Part shown: piece after piece, positions 1-7,304 of the stretch
Layout of the letters: every line of letters starts with the position of its first letter
Numbering within the stretch: the first letter of the stretch is position 1
Assembly (NCBI GenBank): GCA_900547825.1
Contig: URII01000063.1
Span: 1-12,457, forward strand
Origin: an uncultured Porphyromonadaceae bacterium
Lineage (GTDB): Bacteria; Bacteroidota; Bacteroidia; Bacteroidales; Muribaculaceae
Length of the DNA: 12,457 nt
Direction of reading: 5' to 3'
Translations under genes and position numbers: made by a program
Notes under the pieces: model-generated
Databases searched by the model: none
Told to the model about the DNA's origin: nothing
Seen by the model: only the letters and a program-made list of their open reading frames with translations

Positions 1-1643
1 CAGTTGCATACCACGAGTTTGCCACCCCATTCCAATGGAATTTCCTGAGTATCGCGCACGTTCATCTTGAACTCCTGATTGCCGAAACGGTAAGTGTCCG
101 GAGCGGGCATGCCCTCTGTGTAAGGTTCAACGATCAGATGCACTTCACCAAACTGTCCGGCGCCTCCCGACTGTTTTTTATGACGGTAGTCGGCACGTGC
201 GGCTTTGGTTATTGTCTCACGGTAGGGTATTCTCGGCTCCTCGAAAAGGATGGGGAGTTTGTCGTTGTTCTCCACACGCCATTTGAGTGTGCGCAGATGG
301 AATTCACCCTGACCCGACAGAATGGTCTGTTTAAGCTCCTTGCTTTGTTCAACTACCCACGTGGGATCCTCCTCATGCATGCGGGTGAGGATCGCGGACA
401 GTTTTTCGGCATCGCTTTCTGTAACGGGACGTATGGCACGTTGATATTTAGGAGCAGGATATTTGATGAAATCAAACTGATATTCGCAACCTTTGGCGTC
501 AAGGGTATTGCCTGTGCGTGCATCTTTGAGTTTCACGGCTGCGCCTATGTCGCCTGCGCAAATAGCGTCCACCTGGGTCTTGATCTGGCCGCACACGCAG
601 AATATCTGGGCAAAACGCTCTTTGCCGCCGCGGGTCACGTTGTCGAGGTCATCGCCTGAGCGCAGAGTGCCCGACATCACTTTGAAGTAGCTTACTTCGC
701 CGATATGCGGCTCCACGGTGGTTTTGAACATGAATATCGAGAGGGGGCCGTCGCTGTCGGGTTTCACTTCTTCGCCTGTTACGGTGACAGGGGCGGGCAT
801 GTCGTTTACAAACGGCACCACATTGCCGAGGAACTCCATCATTCGGCGCACACCCATATCCTTGGCTGCACTTACACAGAACACGGGATATATGGACCGT
901 GTGACAAGCCCTTTGCGGATACCTTCGCGCATTTCATCTTCGCTAAGATGGCCCTGATCGAAGAATTTCTCCATGAGGCCTTCGTCGTTTTCGGCTGCCG
1001 CTTCCACGAGTGCCTGATGCAGCTCCATGGCGCGGTCCATTTCTTCGGCCGGAATGTCCTCTATCACGGGTACTCCGCCATCAGGCCCCCATGAGTATTT
1101 TTTCATGAGGAGCACATCGATCATGGCGTTGAAACCGGCTCCTGTGGCAAGAGGATACTGCACTGCCACAATTTTGTTGCCGAAATGCTCGCGCATCTGC
1201 TCCATTACATTGTCGTAATCGGCTTTATCGCCGTCAAGCTGATTGAGGGCGAACATTACAGGCTTGTTGAGCGAGGCTGCGGTGCGGAATATATTCTGGG
1301 TACCTACTTCCACTCCGTATTGGGCGTTGACCACAATCACTCCAGTGTCGGTGACATTAAGTGCGGTTATTGCGTTGCCTACAAAGTCATCGCCACCGGG
1401 GCAGTCTATGACATTGAGTTTTTTGTTGAGGAATTCAGCATAGAAAACAGTGGAGAACACTGAGTAGCCGTATTCTTTCTCCACAGGAAAATAGTCACTT
1501 ACCGTATTTTTGGCTTCGATTGTGCCGCGGCGTTTTATAACTCCACACTCATAGAGCATAGCCTCAGTGAGTGTGGTTTTTCCCGATCCCTTGCTGCCGA
1601 GCAGGGCGATGTTTTTGATTTCGTTGGTTTTGTAGACCTTCAT
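1..1643 (-). CDS. EF-G paralogue (EF-G2-like translation factor), 3' end cut by window edge
   Basis: The frame is open from an ATG at 1641-1643 to the window edge, giving 547 codons of a family usually about 720 residues, so the end of domain IV and domain V are missing. It is a ribosomal translocation factor of the EF-G family and is cytoplasmic. The order is G domain (P-loop GSKGSGKTT at 16-24, G4 NQLD at 134-137), domain II from about 300, domain III with LSGQGEFHL, and domain IV with RHKKQSGGAGQFGEV at 487-501. The GTPase motifs are degenerate. G3 is DCPGG at 80-84 instead of DTPGH, so the catalytic histidine is a glycine. The G2 block reads EYGYS at 57-61 instead of a RGIT-type sequence. 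This resembles the Bacteroides EF-G2 paralogue, reported to work in translocation without GTP hydrolysis, rather than the main FusA. It is divergent from the SPFH gene. No Shine-Dalgarno is seen, as usual in Bacteroidetes. The family is sure; the EF-G2 assignment is likely. Confidence 0.9.
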   Translation of the reverse strand, partial: MKVYKTNEIKNIALLGSKGSGKTTLTEAMLYECGVIKRRGTIEAKNTVSDYFPVEKEYGYSVFSTVFYAEFLNKKLNVIDCPGGDDFVGNAITALNVTDTGVIVVNAQYGVEVGTQNIFRTAASLNKPVMFALNQLDGDKADYDNVMEQMREHFGNKIVAVQYPLATGAGFNAMIDVLLMKKYSWGPDGGVPVIEDIPAEEMDRAMELHQALVEAAAENDEGLMEKFFDQGHLSEDEMREGIRKGLVTRSIYPVFCVSAAKDMGVRRMMEFLGNVVPFVNDMPAPVTVTGEEVKPDSDGPLSIFMFKTTVEPHIGEVSYFKVMSGTLRSGDDLDNVTRGGKERFAQIFCVCGQIKTQVDAICAGDIGAAVKLKDARTGNTLDAKGCEYQFDFIKYPAPKYQRAIRPVTESDAEKLSAILTRMHEEDPTWVVEQSKELKQTILSGQGEFHLRTLKWRVENNDKLPILFEEPRIPYRETITKAARADYRHKKQSGGAGQFGEVHLIVEPYTEGMPAPDTYRFGNQEFKMNVRDTQEIPLEWGGKLVVCN

Positions 1644-1712
1644 GTTATTAGCTTTTAGAGATAAGTGTTATAATATGTCAGGTTATGTCAAGCTGTGAAT
1701 CTTAACGAGGCG

Positions 1713-1719
1713 CAAAGTA
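1713..1719 (-). promoter_or_regulatory. Possible -7 element for the EF-G paralogue
   Basis: Read on the minus strand this is TACTTTG, followed by C. It resembles the Bacteroidetes -7 element TAnnTTTG but is one base short. It lies about 70 bases upstream of the EF-G paralogue start. No convincing -33 element is seen, so the call is tentative. Confidence 0.3.
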
Positions 1720-1782
1720 GTAATTTTTTTTCATTCGCCAAGATATCGGCTATATGTTTCACAACATATTTTTTATATGGAG

Positions 1783-1799
1783 TATTTTTGTTAAATTTG
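1783..1799 (+). promoter_or_regulatory. Tandem -7 promoter elements upstream of the SPFH gene
   Basis: Two matches to the Bacteroidetes -7 consensus TAnnTTTG lie in tandem: TATTTTTG at 1783-1790 and TAAATTTG at 1792-1799. They sit in the AT-rich 227-base divergent region between the EF-G paralogue and the SPFH gene. Transcription from the second would give a leader of about 65 bases before the ATG at 1871. No clear -33 TTTG is visible. The rest of this intergenic stretch holds no convincing gene. Confidence 0.4.
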
Positions 1800-1870
1800 T
1801 TGATAGACTTTCTGCGTGTGGTATGCAGATGCTCTGACAATCGATTTTATAAATTAATATATTATGTATT

Positions 1871-2809
1871 ATGGTGATTAATGACACAATGCCGCACCGC
1901 GGCGAATATGAATATCGTGGCATGATTCTCAACGGATTCGTGATGTTGGCACTGATGTTTGTGGCGGTTCCCGCACTTCTGGTGTTATTGTGGACAATGA
2001 GCGGTTCAGAGGATCTGAATGTAGTGTTGTCGGTTGTCCTCGGGGCTATTGATCTGGTGTGCCTTAACGGATTTTTCGTACAGGAACCCAATGAGGCCCG
2101 TGTTCTGATATTTTTCGGAAACTATAAGGGTACATGCCGGCTGGCCGGATTTTACTGGCTTAATCCGTTTATGACTAACCGTAAACTGTCGTTGCGCCTC
2201 CGTAATATGGATATCGCTCCGATCAAGGTTAACGACAAGGTGGGCAATCCGGTGCTTATAGGCATGGTGCTGGTATGGAAGATCCGTGACACATATCGTG
2301 CCGTATTTGACATTGACAGCCGTTCACTTGGCCTTTCCGGGGCAGTGAACAATGGGGCGCTGGAAAAGTTTGTGCGCATTCAGAGCGATGCGGCCTTGCG
2401 TGAGGTGGCCGGCCATTATGCTTATGATGAGGACGGCTCCACCGTCAATGAACTGACTCTGCGCAGCTCAGGCAATGAAATAAACCGTCTTCTTGAGGAT
2501 AAACTCAATGAACGCCTGTCGATGGCCGGCATAGAGGTGGCAGAGGCCCGTTTGAATTATCTTGCGTATGCGCCTGAAATCGCAGCCGTGATGCTGCGCC
2601 GTCAGCAGGCCACGGCTATAATCTCGGCAAGGGAGAAAATTGTGGAAGGTGCTGTGTCGATGGTGCGTATGGCATTGGACCGCCTCGAAGCCGAGCACGT
2701 TGTGGAACTTGACGATAACCGCAAAGCGGCCATGGTCAGCAACCTTCTGGTGGTGCTTTGTGCCGATGAGCCGGCACAACCTATTGTCAGCGCCGGACAG
2801 AACGACTGA
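1871..2809 (+). CDS. SPFH/band-7 domain membrane protein
   Basis: This 312-residue protein belongs to the SPFH (stomatin/prohibitin/flotillin/HflK) superfamily, whose members form membrane-anchored oligomeric scaffolds. Two hydrophobic segments lie at about 18-42 and 50-69. The SPFH domain follows, starting with FFVQEPNEARVLIFFGNYKGT (68-88), which matches the widespread bacterial subfamily. The region around NPVLIGMVLVWKIRDT (126-141) and the helical stretch LAYAPEIAAVMLRRQQATAI (231-250) are typical. So is the conserved C-terminal block around RKAAMVSNLLVVLC (284-297). Length is normal. The ATG at 1871 is used; an in-frame ATG at 1889 is an alternative, since no Shine-Dalgarno decides between them. 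Its 3' end overlaps the convergent DAHP synthase gene by 23 bp. Family assignment is secure, but its cellular role and partners cannot be read from the sequence. Confidence 0.9.
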   Translation: MVINDTMPHRGEYEYRGMILNGFVMLALMFVAVPALLVLLWTMSGSEDLNVVLSVVLGAIDLVCLNGFFVQEPNEARVLIFFGNYKGTCRLAGFYWLNPFMTNRKLSLRLRNMDIAPIKVNDKVGNPVLIGMVLVWKIRDTYRAVFDIDSRSLGLSGAVNNGALEKFVRIQSDAALREVAGHYAYDEDGSTVNELTLRSSGNEINRLLEDKLNERLSMAGIEVAEARLNYLAYAPEIAAVMLRRQQATAIISAREKIVEGAVSMVRMALDRLEAEHVVELDDNRKAAMVSNLLVVLCADEPAQPIVSAGQND

Positions 2810-3857
2810 CCATCTCGATCTGACGTTTTACCGAATCCTCGTGGATGGCAGTGAATATGGCATCCGCGAGGGTTTCGTTTATTCCGAGTGTATCGGCCCA
2901 TTTGTGGCGGATCTCCATCATGGCCCGGTAGCGTTCGCGCTGCACCACGCTGAGATTGTCAGCAGCTTTTATCCTGCCGATCTCGTCAGTAAGATTCATG
3001 CGCCTTGCTATAAGTTCGAGTATGTCGCGGTCAACACCGTCTATTTTACTGCGCAGTGTCGCTATGCGGTCGTCGGAGCTGCATGGGTTGCGGGGCGACA
3101 ACGTGGCTATGAGCTCTTCCAGCATGTCAGGGGTAAGCTGCTGTTGTGCATCGCTCAGGGCTTTGGCCGGATCGGGATGGCATTCTATTATCAATCCGTC
3201 GAAACCCATGTCGATGGCCTGATGTGCCAGCGGAGCCACATACTCTCTGCTGCCTCCTATATGTGATGGATCACAGATAACGGGAAGTGCCGGTATGCGT
3301 CGTTTCAGTTCAAACGGGATTGACCAGCAGGGTTTGTTGCGGTAGATATGCGGTCCGTACACTGAAAATCCCCGGTGTATTGCTCCAAGGCATGTCACGC
3401 CGGCTTTGAATAGCCGTTCTATAGCTCCTATCCATAATTCAAGATCCGGATTTACGGGATTTTTGACAAATACGGGTAGTCCGGGATTCAATTTGCCTAT
3501 GGCATCAGCTATATCCTGTACGGCAAAGGGGTTTGCTGTGGTGCGTGCCCCTATCCACACCATGTCGATACCTGCATCCGACACCGCCCTTACATGATCA
3601 GGCGTGGCCACTTCTGTGGCTATAGGCAGCCCGGTGGTCTCTTTGGCTTTTATAAGCCATTTTAGCCCTGTGGCTCCTACGCCTTCAAAGCATCCCGGTT
3701 TGGTGCGTGGTTTCCATAATCCGGCGCGGAACACACTTATGCGTCCCGATCGGGCAAGATCCTTGGCTGCGGAAATTATCTGGGCCTCACTCTCCGCGCT
3801 GCAAGGGCCTGCTATTATAAGAGGGTGGGTAAGTGATGGTAACGGCGAAAGATCCAT
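2787..3857 (-). CDS. Bifunctional 3-deoxy-7-phosphoheptulonate (DAHP) synthase / chorismate mutase
   Basis: This 356-residue cytoplasmic enzyme has two activities. It condenses phosphoenolpyruvate with erythrose 4-phosphate to give DAHP, the first shikimate-pathway step, and it converts chorismate to prephenate. The N-terminal part (about 1-255) is a type I-beta (KDO8P-synthase-like) DAHP synthase with GPCSAES at 17-23, RAGLWKPRT at 44-52, KN at 132-133, HRGF at 161-164, DPSHIGG at 196-202 and ECHPDP at 225-230. The C-terminal part (about 262-350) is an AroQ-type chorismate mutase helix bundle, seen in LRSKIDGVDRDILELIARR (268-286). Such fusions are typical of Bacteroidetes, where the mutase can feedback-control the synthase. 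The ATG at 3855-3857 lies 28 bp after cdsA, so the two are probably cotranscribed. In Bacteroides this gene usually sits with the pheA/tyrA set; here it does not. Confidence 0.95.
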   Translation of the reverse strand: MDLSPLPSLTHPLIIAGPCSAESEAQIISAAKDLARSGRISVFRAGLWKPRTKPGCFEGVGATGLKWLIKAKETTGLPIATEVATPDHVRAVSDAGIDMVWIGARTTANPFAVQDIADAIGKLNPGLPVFVKNPVNPDLELWIGAIERLFKAGVTCLGAIHRGFSVYGPHIYRNKPCWSIPFELKRRIPALPVICDPSHIGGSREYVAPLAHQAIDMGFDGLIIECHPDPAKALSDAQQQLTPDMLEELIATLSPRNPCSSDDRIATLRSKIDGVDRDILELIARRMNLTDEIGRIKAADNLSVVQRERYRAMMEIRHKWADTLGINETLADAIFTAIHEDSVKRQIEMVSRSVRR

Positions 3858-3885
3858 ATAATCTATATGATCAATCTTTTATACC

Positions 3886-4716
3886 TTAGGCTATGAGGAT
3901 ATAGAACAACACAGTTACAGGGACAACAAGCAGCAATGAGTCGATGCGATCAAGAATGCCGCCGTGGCCGGGAATGATATGTCCCGAGTCTTTTATGCCG
4001 GCTGTGCGTTTCAGCTGTGATTCGGCAAGATCGCCGAATGTGGAAGCCGCGCTTATCACTGCTCCGAGAATCAATGCCTCAATAAGGCTTATGTTTCCGA
4101 GCAGTCCGTCGAAACATGATTGCATCACAACTGCCGCACCTATGGTGAATGCCATTCCTCCTGCAAAGCCCTCCCAGGTTTTCTTCGGTGATATGCGTGG
4201 AAACAGATGATGACGGCCCAACATGGAACCTACAACATAGGCGCCGGTATCATTTATCCATATCATGATGAAAACACACAGCACAAGCCATTTGCTTCCG
4301 AGCACAAAATAAAGCACGCTCATGAGAGCAAGAGGGAGTACTATGTAGAGCTGGGTAGCTGCCGATACAGCCAATGATTCGAATGGATTCGGATTGCGTA
4401 GGTATAGTTCGGCAATTGTGCGCGCGGTCATATATACGGCATAAGGGCCGAACAGCATAACCATAGTTTCCTGCATATTCATCTCGCGGAGCACACAGCA
4501 GGCATATATTGTCGACACTATGGTTATGGCGCCCAACACGTCAAGGATGGCTGCTGCTAAGGAATTCTGATGTTCCATACGTCGGAATTCAACAACAGCC
4601 GTTACAGCGAAAAGAGCTATAAGGAAAAGAAACCACCATGAACCGGCAATAATGGCACCGACTATTACAGCCATATATATGATGCCGCTAAATGATCTCA
4701 GAACTACATTTTTCAT
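3886..4716 (-). CDS. cdsA: Phosphatidate cytidylyltransferase (CDP-diacylglycerol synthase)
   Basis: This 276-residue integral membrane enzyme makes CDP-diacylglycerol from CTP and phosphatidic acid, the branch point to all phospholipids. Several hydrophobic segments span the protein. ISPKKTWEG (175-183) is conserved in the family. The C-terminal CTP-transferase signature is complete: SQLKR at 233-237, followed by KDSGHIIPGHGGILDRID at 242-259. The ATG at 4714-4716 is chosen. A longer frame from a TTG at 4743 would begin only about two bases after the start site predicted from the -7 element at 4751-4758. It would also add nine basic residues that look like untranslated leader. The gene lies 84 bp after feoAB and 28 bp before the DAHP synthase gene, on the same strand. 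Confidence 0.95.
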   Translation of the reverse strand: MKNVVLRSFSGIIYMAVIVGAIIAGSWWFLFLIALFAVTAVVEFRRMEHQNSLAAAILDVLGAITIVSTIYACCVLREMNMQETMVMLFGPYAVYMTARTIAELYLRNPNPFESLAVSAATQLYIVLPLALMSVLYFVLGSKWLVLCVFIMIWINDTGAYVVGSMLGRHHLFPRISPKKTWEGFAGGMAFTIGAAVVMQSCFDGLLGNISLIEALILGAVISAASTFGDLAESQLKRTAGIKDSGHIIPGHGGILDRIDSLLLVVPVTVLFYILIA

Positions 4717-4750
4717 GATCCGGCGTTTAAGTAAACTATGCAAATAAGCG

Positions 4751-4758
4751 CAAATATA
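4751..4758 (-). promoter_or_regulatory. -7 promoter element for cdsA
   Basis: On the minus strand this reads TATATTTG followed by C, a perfect match to Bacteroidetes TAnnTTTG, between feoAB and cdsA. A start site near 4745 would give a leader of about 29 bases before the ATG at 4716. This supports cdsA having its own promoter and helps decide its start codon. No clear -33 element is seen. Confidence 0.5.
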
Positions 4759-4800
4759 GGCAAAACGTTCAATATATTGGCTCTTTCTTCCTTAAAATAT

Positions 4801-7152
4801 TTAAAACAACAGTGCGATGCGGTAAGTTATAAATGCCGCTATCCAAGCCACGAGTGTGTTGTAAAGGATTGAAAATGCTCCGTAACGCCATGAGCCGGAC
4901 TCTTTTACTATAGCTGTTATGGTGGCAAGGCAAGGACAATAGAGCAATATGAACACCATGAACCCGAGTGCTACCGCAGGAGTGAAATCCGGTTTGCCCG
5001 TGGATCTGTCAACAGCTGTTATACGGTGTGACAATGCGCTCTCGTCGGCTTCCTCGTCGCCGGTATACAGTACTCCGAGTGTGGACACCACTATCTCTTT
5101 TGCCGGCACTCCTGCTATGGCGGCTACAGATGCACGCCAATGCCATCCGAGCGGTTCCATTACAGGATTTATGGCTTTGCCTGTCATTGCGAGATATGAA
5201 TCGCGGTTTTCGGCCGATGAGGATTCGTCGCGCAGGGGAAAATAATTCAATGCCCACATCAAAATACTTGCAAGCAGTATTATTCCGCCCATTTTGCGGA
5301 GATATTGTTCCCCTTTGCCCCAGGCATGACGCCACAGGGCTTTGGCTGTGGGGATGCGGTAAGGGGGAAGCTCCATCACAAAAGGAGTCTCATCGCGCTT
5401 GAAATAAAATTTTCTAAGCAACCGTGCAGTGCCCATGGCCACCAATATTCCGAGCACATATAGCCCGAGAATTACTATGGCGGCATTAGCGTGGAAGAAA
5501 GTGCCTACAAGCAGCACATACACCGGCAAACGTGCCGAGCATGACATAAAGGGGTTGATCAGTATGGTGATCATACGGCTTGAGCGACTCTCTATGGCAC
5601 GGGCCGACATTATGGCGGGCACATTGCATCCGAATCCCATCACGAGGGGGATGAACGATTTGCCGTGCAGCCCTATGCGGTGCATAAGTTTGTCCATTAT
5701 GAAAGCCGCGCGGGCCATATAGCCACTGTCCTCCATAAACGAGATGCACAGATAAAGGATCATGATATTCGGAAGGAATACTATAACGCCTCCCACACCT
5801 CCTATTATGCCGTCGGCAATAAGATCCTTCAATGCTCCGTCAGGCAGATACTCCCGGGCCAACCCTCCGAGTTTGTCAACTATCCATTCTATCCATTCCA
5901 TAGGATAGGCCCCCAGTTCGAATGTAAGCCAAAACATGGCGAACATCATGCCGAGGAACAGGGGGAAGCCGAACAGTTTATTCGTCACAAACGCATCGAT
6001 TATTGTTGTGGAGGAGGGTGTGCCTGATTCTCCTTTTTCTAAAGTCTCGGCAAGGGCACCGGCTATGAACCCGTATTTTTCGTTTGCTATGGCTGAGGTC
6101 ACATCCTCGTTCAATGATTGTTCGAGCCGTTCGGATTCGCGGTTGCGTGCTTCAATTATCTCATTTCCTGAAGGCATTGACTGCACCATATCCGTTATTT
6201 CCCGGTCATCTTCCAACAGCTTTATGGCTAAATAGCGGGTGGAGAAGTGGCGTCCTAAGGCTCCTTCTGCCTTAAGCATGGTGCCTAAGGTCCGGATGCT
6301 CCCTTCTATCTCTTTATTATAGGTTATGTGGACGTGGCGCACCGCTTCCTCTTTTTCCTCAAACACACGTATCACAGTGTCGAAAAGATCGTTGATCCCT
6401 TCGCCTGTGCGTGACACAGTCGGGACTATGGGCACACCTATCATTTCGCCGAGTGTCTTGAAATCGAGTTTGGCCCCTGACGCCTCAAGTTCGTCGTACA
6501 TATTGAGCGCTATCACCATGCTGCGGTCCATGTCGATCAGCTCGGTGGTGAGATACATGTTGCGTTCAAGATTGGAGGCAGCAACTACGTTTATGATCAC
6601 ATCGGGAGCTTCGTCGCGCAGATATTGGCGTACGTAAAGCTCTTCGGGCGAGTAGGATGCGAGGCTATAGGTTCCGGGCAGATCTACTATATTGAAACGG
6701 TAGCCTGCATATTGGAAATGTCCGGTTTTTGAGTCCACCGTGACACCGCTGTAATTGCCGACATGTTCTTTTGCTCCGGAGGCCACATTGAACAGCGATG
6801 TTTTTCCGCAGTTGGGATTGCCTACAAGAGCTACGTTTATAGCATTGCGCTTTCCGTGAAACTCACGTGTTATGTGTGATTCGGCATTACCGTCGAGTCT
6901 GGAGAAATCATGGTGAGCCTCCTCTTTTTCTATCGGCATTACTTCCACCATTTCGGCTTCGCTCCGCCGGAGCGACACCTCATAGTTCATAATGCTGTAT
7001 TTTATAGGGTCACGAAGAGGGGCCTGTAATATGGCAGTGATGACACGTCCGCGGGTAAAACCCATTTCTATCATGCGTTTGCGAAACGCTCCGTGTCCCG
7101 TAATTTTTACAATTACGGCACTCTGCCCCTTTGGTAAATCCGAAAGCTTCAT
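4801..7152 (-). CDS. feoB: FeoA-FeoB fusion, ferrous iron transporter
   Basis: This 783-residue inner-membrane protein takes up Fe(II), driven or gated by its cytoplasmic GTPase domain. Residues 1-75 are a FeoA-type SH3-like domain (KLSDLPKGQSAVIVKI at 2-17; RMIEMGFTRG at 26-35). A linker runs to about 103. The FeoB G domain has G1 GNPNCGKTS at 111-119, G2 threonine in GVTVD, G3 DLPG at 157-160 and G4 NMYD at 217-220. A helical regulatory domain follows. The membrane part from about 390 contains the inverted gate repeats with conserved cysteines: GFGCNVPA at 506-513, SCSARLPVY at 537-545 and YCPCLATI at 738-745. FeoA fused to FeoB is the usual Bacteroidetes arrangement, and the length is normal. 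The ATG at 7150-7152 has a good -7 promoter just upstream. No separate feoC is seen. Confidence 0.97.
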   Translation of the reverse strand: MKLSDLPKGQSAVIVKITGHGAFRKRMIEMGFTRGRVITAILQAPLRDPIKYSIMNYEVSLRRSEAEMVEVMPIEKEEAHHDFSRLDGNAESHITREFHGKRNAINVALVGNPNCGKTSLFNVASGAKEHVGNYSGVTVDSKTGHFQYAGYRFNIVDLPGTYSLASYSPEELYVRQYLRDEAPDVIINVVAASNLERNMYLTTELIDMDRSMVIALNMYDELEASGAKLDFKTLGEMIGVPIVPTVSRTGEGINDLFDTVIRVFEEKEEAVRHVHITYNKEIEGSIRTLGTMLKAEGALGRHFSTRYLAIKLLEDDREITDMVQSMPSGNEIIEARNRESERLEQSLNEDVTSAIANEKYGFIAGALAETLEKGESGTPSSTTIIDAFVTNKLFGFPLFLGMMFAMFWLTFELGAYPMEWIEWIVDKLGGLAREYLPDGALKDLIADGIIGGVGGVIVFLPNIMILYLCISFMEDSGYMARAAFIMDKLMHRIGLHGKSFIPLVMGFGCNVPAIMSARAIESRSSRMITILINPFMSCSARLPVYVLLVGTFFHANAAIVILGLYVLGILVAMGTARLLRKFYFKRDETPFVMELPPYRIPTAKALWRHAWGKGEQYLRKMGGIILLASILMWALNYFPLRDESSSAENRDSYLAMTGKAINPVMEPLGWHWRASVAAIAGVPAKEIVVSTLGVLYTGDEEADESALSHRITAVDRSTGKPDFTPAVALGFMVFILLYCPCLATITAIVKESGSWRYGAFSILYNTLVAWIAAFITYRIALLF

Positions 7153-7173
7153 GCGTATGTTGGTTTTTCAATG

Positions 7174-7181
7174 CAAATTTA
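7174..7181 (-). promoter_or_regulatory. -7 promoter element for feoAB
   Basis: On the minus strand this is TAAATTTG followed by C, a perfect match to the Bacteroidetes TAnnTTTG -7 element. It lies about 21 bases upstream of the feoAB ATG, giving a very short predicted leader of about 15 bases. I could not identify a Fur or other operator with confidence. Confidence 0.5.
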
Positions 7182-7250
7182 ACAACAAATATCCTCGCCC
7201 GCAATACCTGCTTCAGGGTAGATACTCTTTGGAAAAGTATAAAAACTGTA

Positions 7251-7279
7251 AACCCCGGAATATCATAATATCCGGGGTT
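7251..7279 (-). terminator. Intrinsic terminator after the PCMD-type gene
   Basis: An inverted repeat pairs AACCCCGG (7251-7258) with CCGGGGTT (7272-7279). The stem continues inward through an ATAT pairing with one bulged base and a small loop. Read on the minus strand the hairpin is followed by TTTACAGTTTTTATAC, a loose U-rich tail. It lies 25 bases past the stop of the PCMD-type gene. Confidence 0.75.
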
Positions 7280-7304
7280 AAGACATGTATATGTTCAGAT
7301 TTGT

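Noticed and set aside
138..1463. Several plus-strand open frames (138-659, 705-1094, 1185-1463)
   Set aside because: They are antisense shadows of the EF-G paralogue, which has clear domain motifs along the whole minus-strand frame.
1695..1877. 60-codon plus-strand frame in the divergent intergenic region
   Set aside because: It is AT-rich, has no recognisable protein pattern, contains the predicted promoter elements and overlaps the SPFH start.
4717..4743. Nine-residue extension of cdsA from a TTG start
   Set aside because: The TTG lies about two bases from the predicted transcription start; the ATG at 4716 gives the normal family length.
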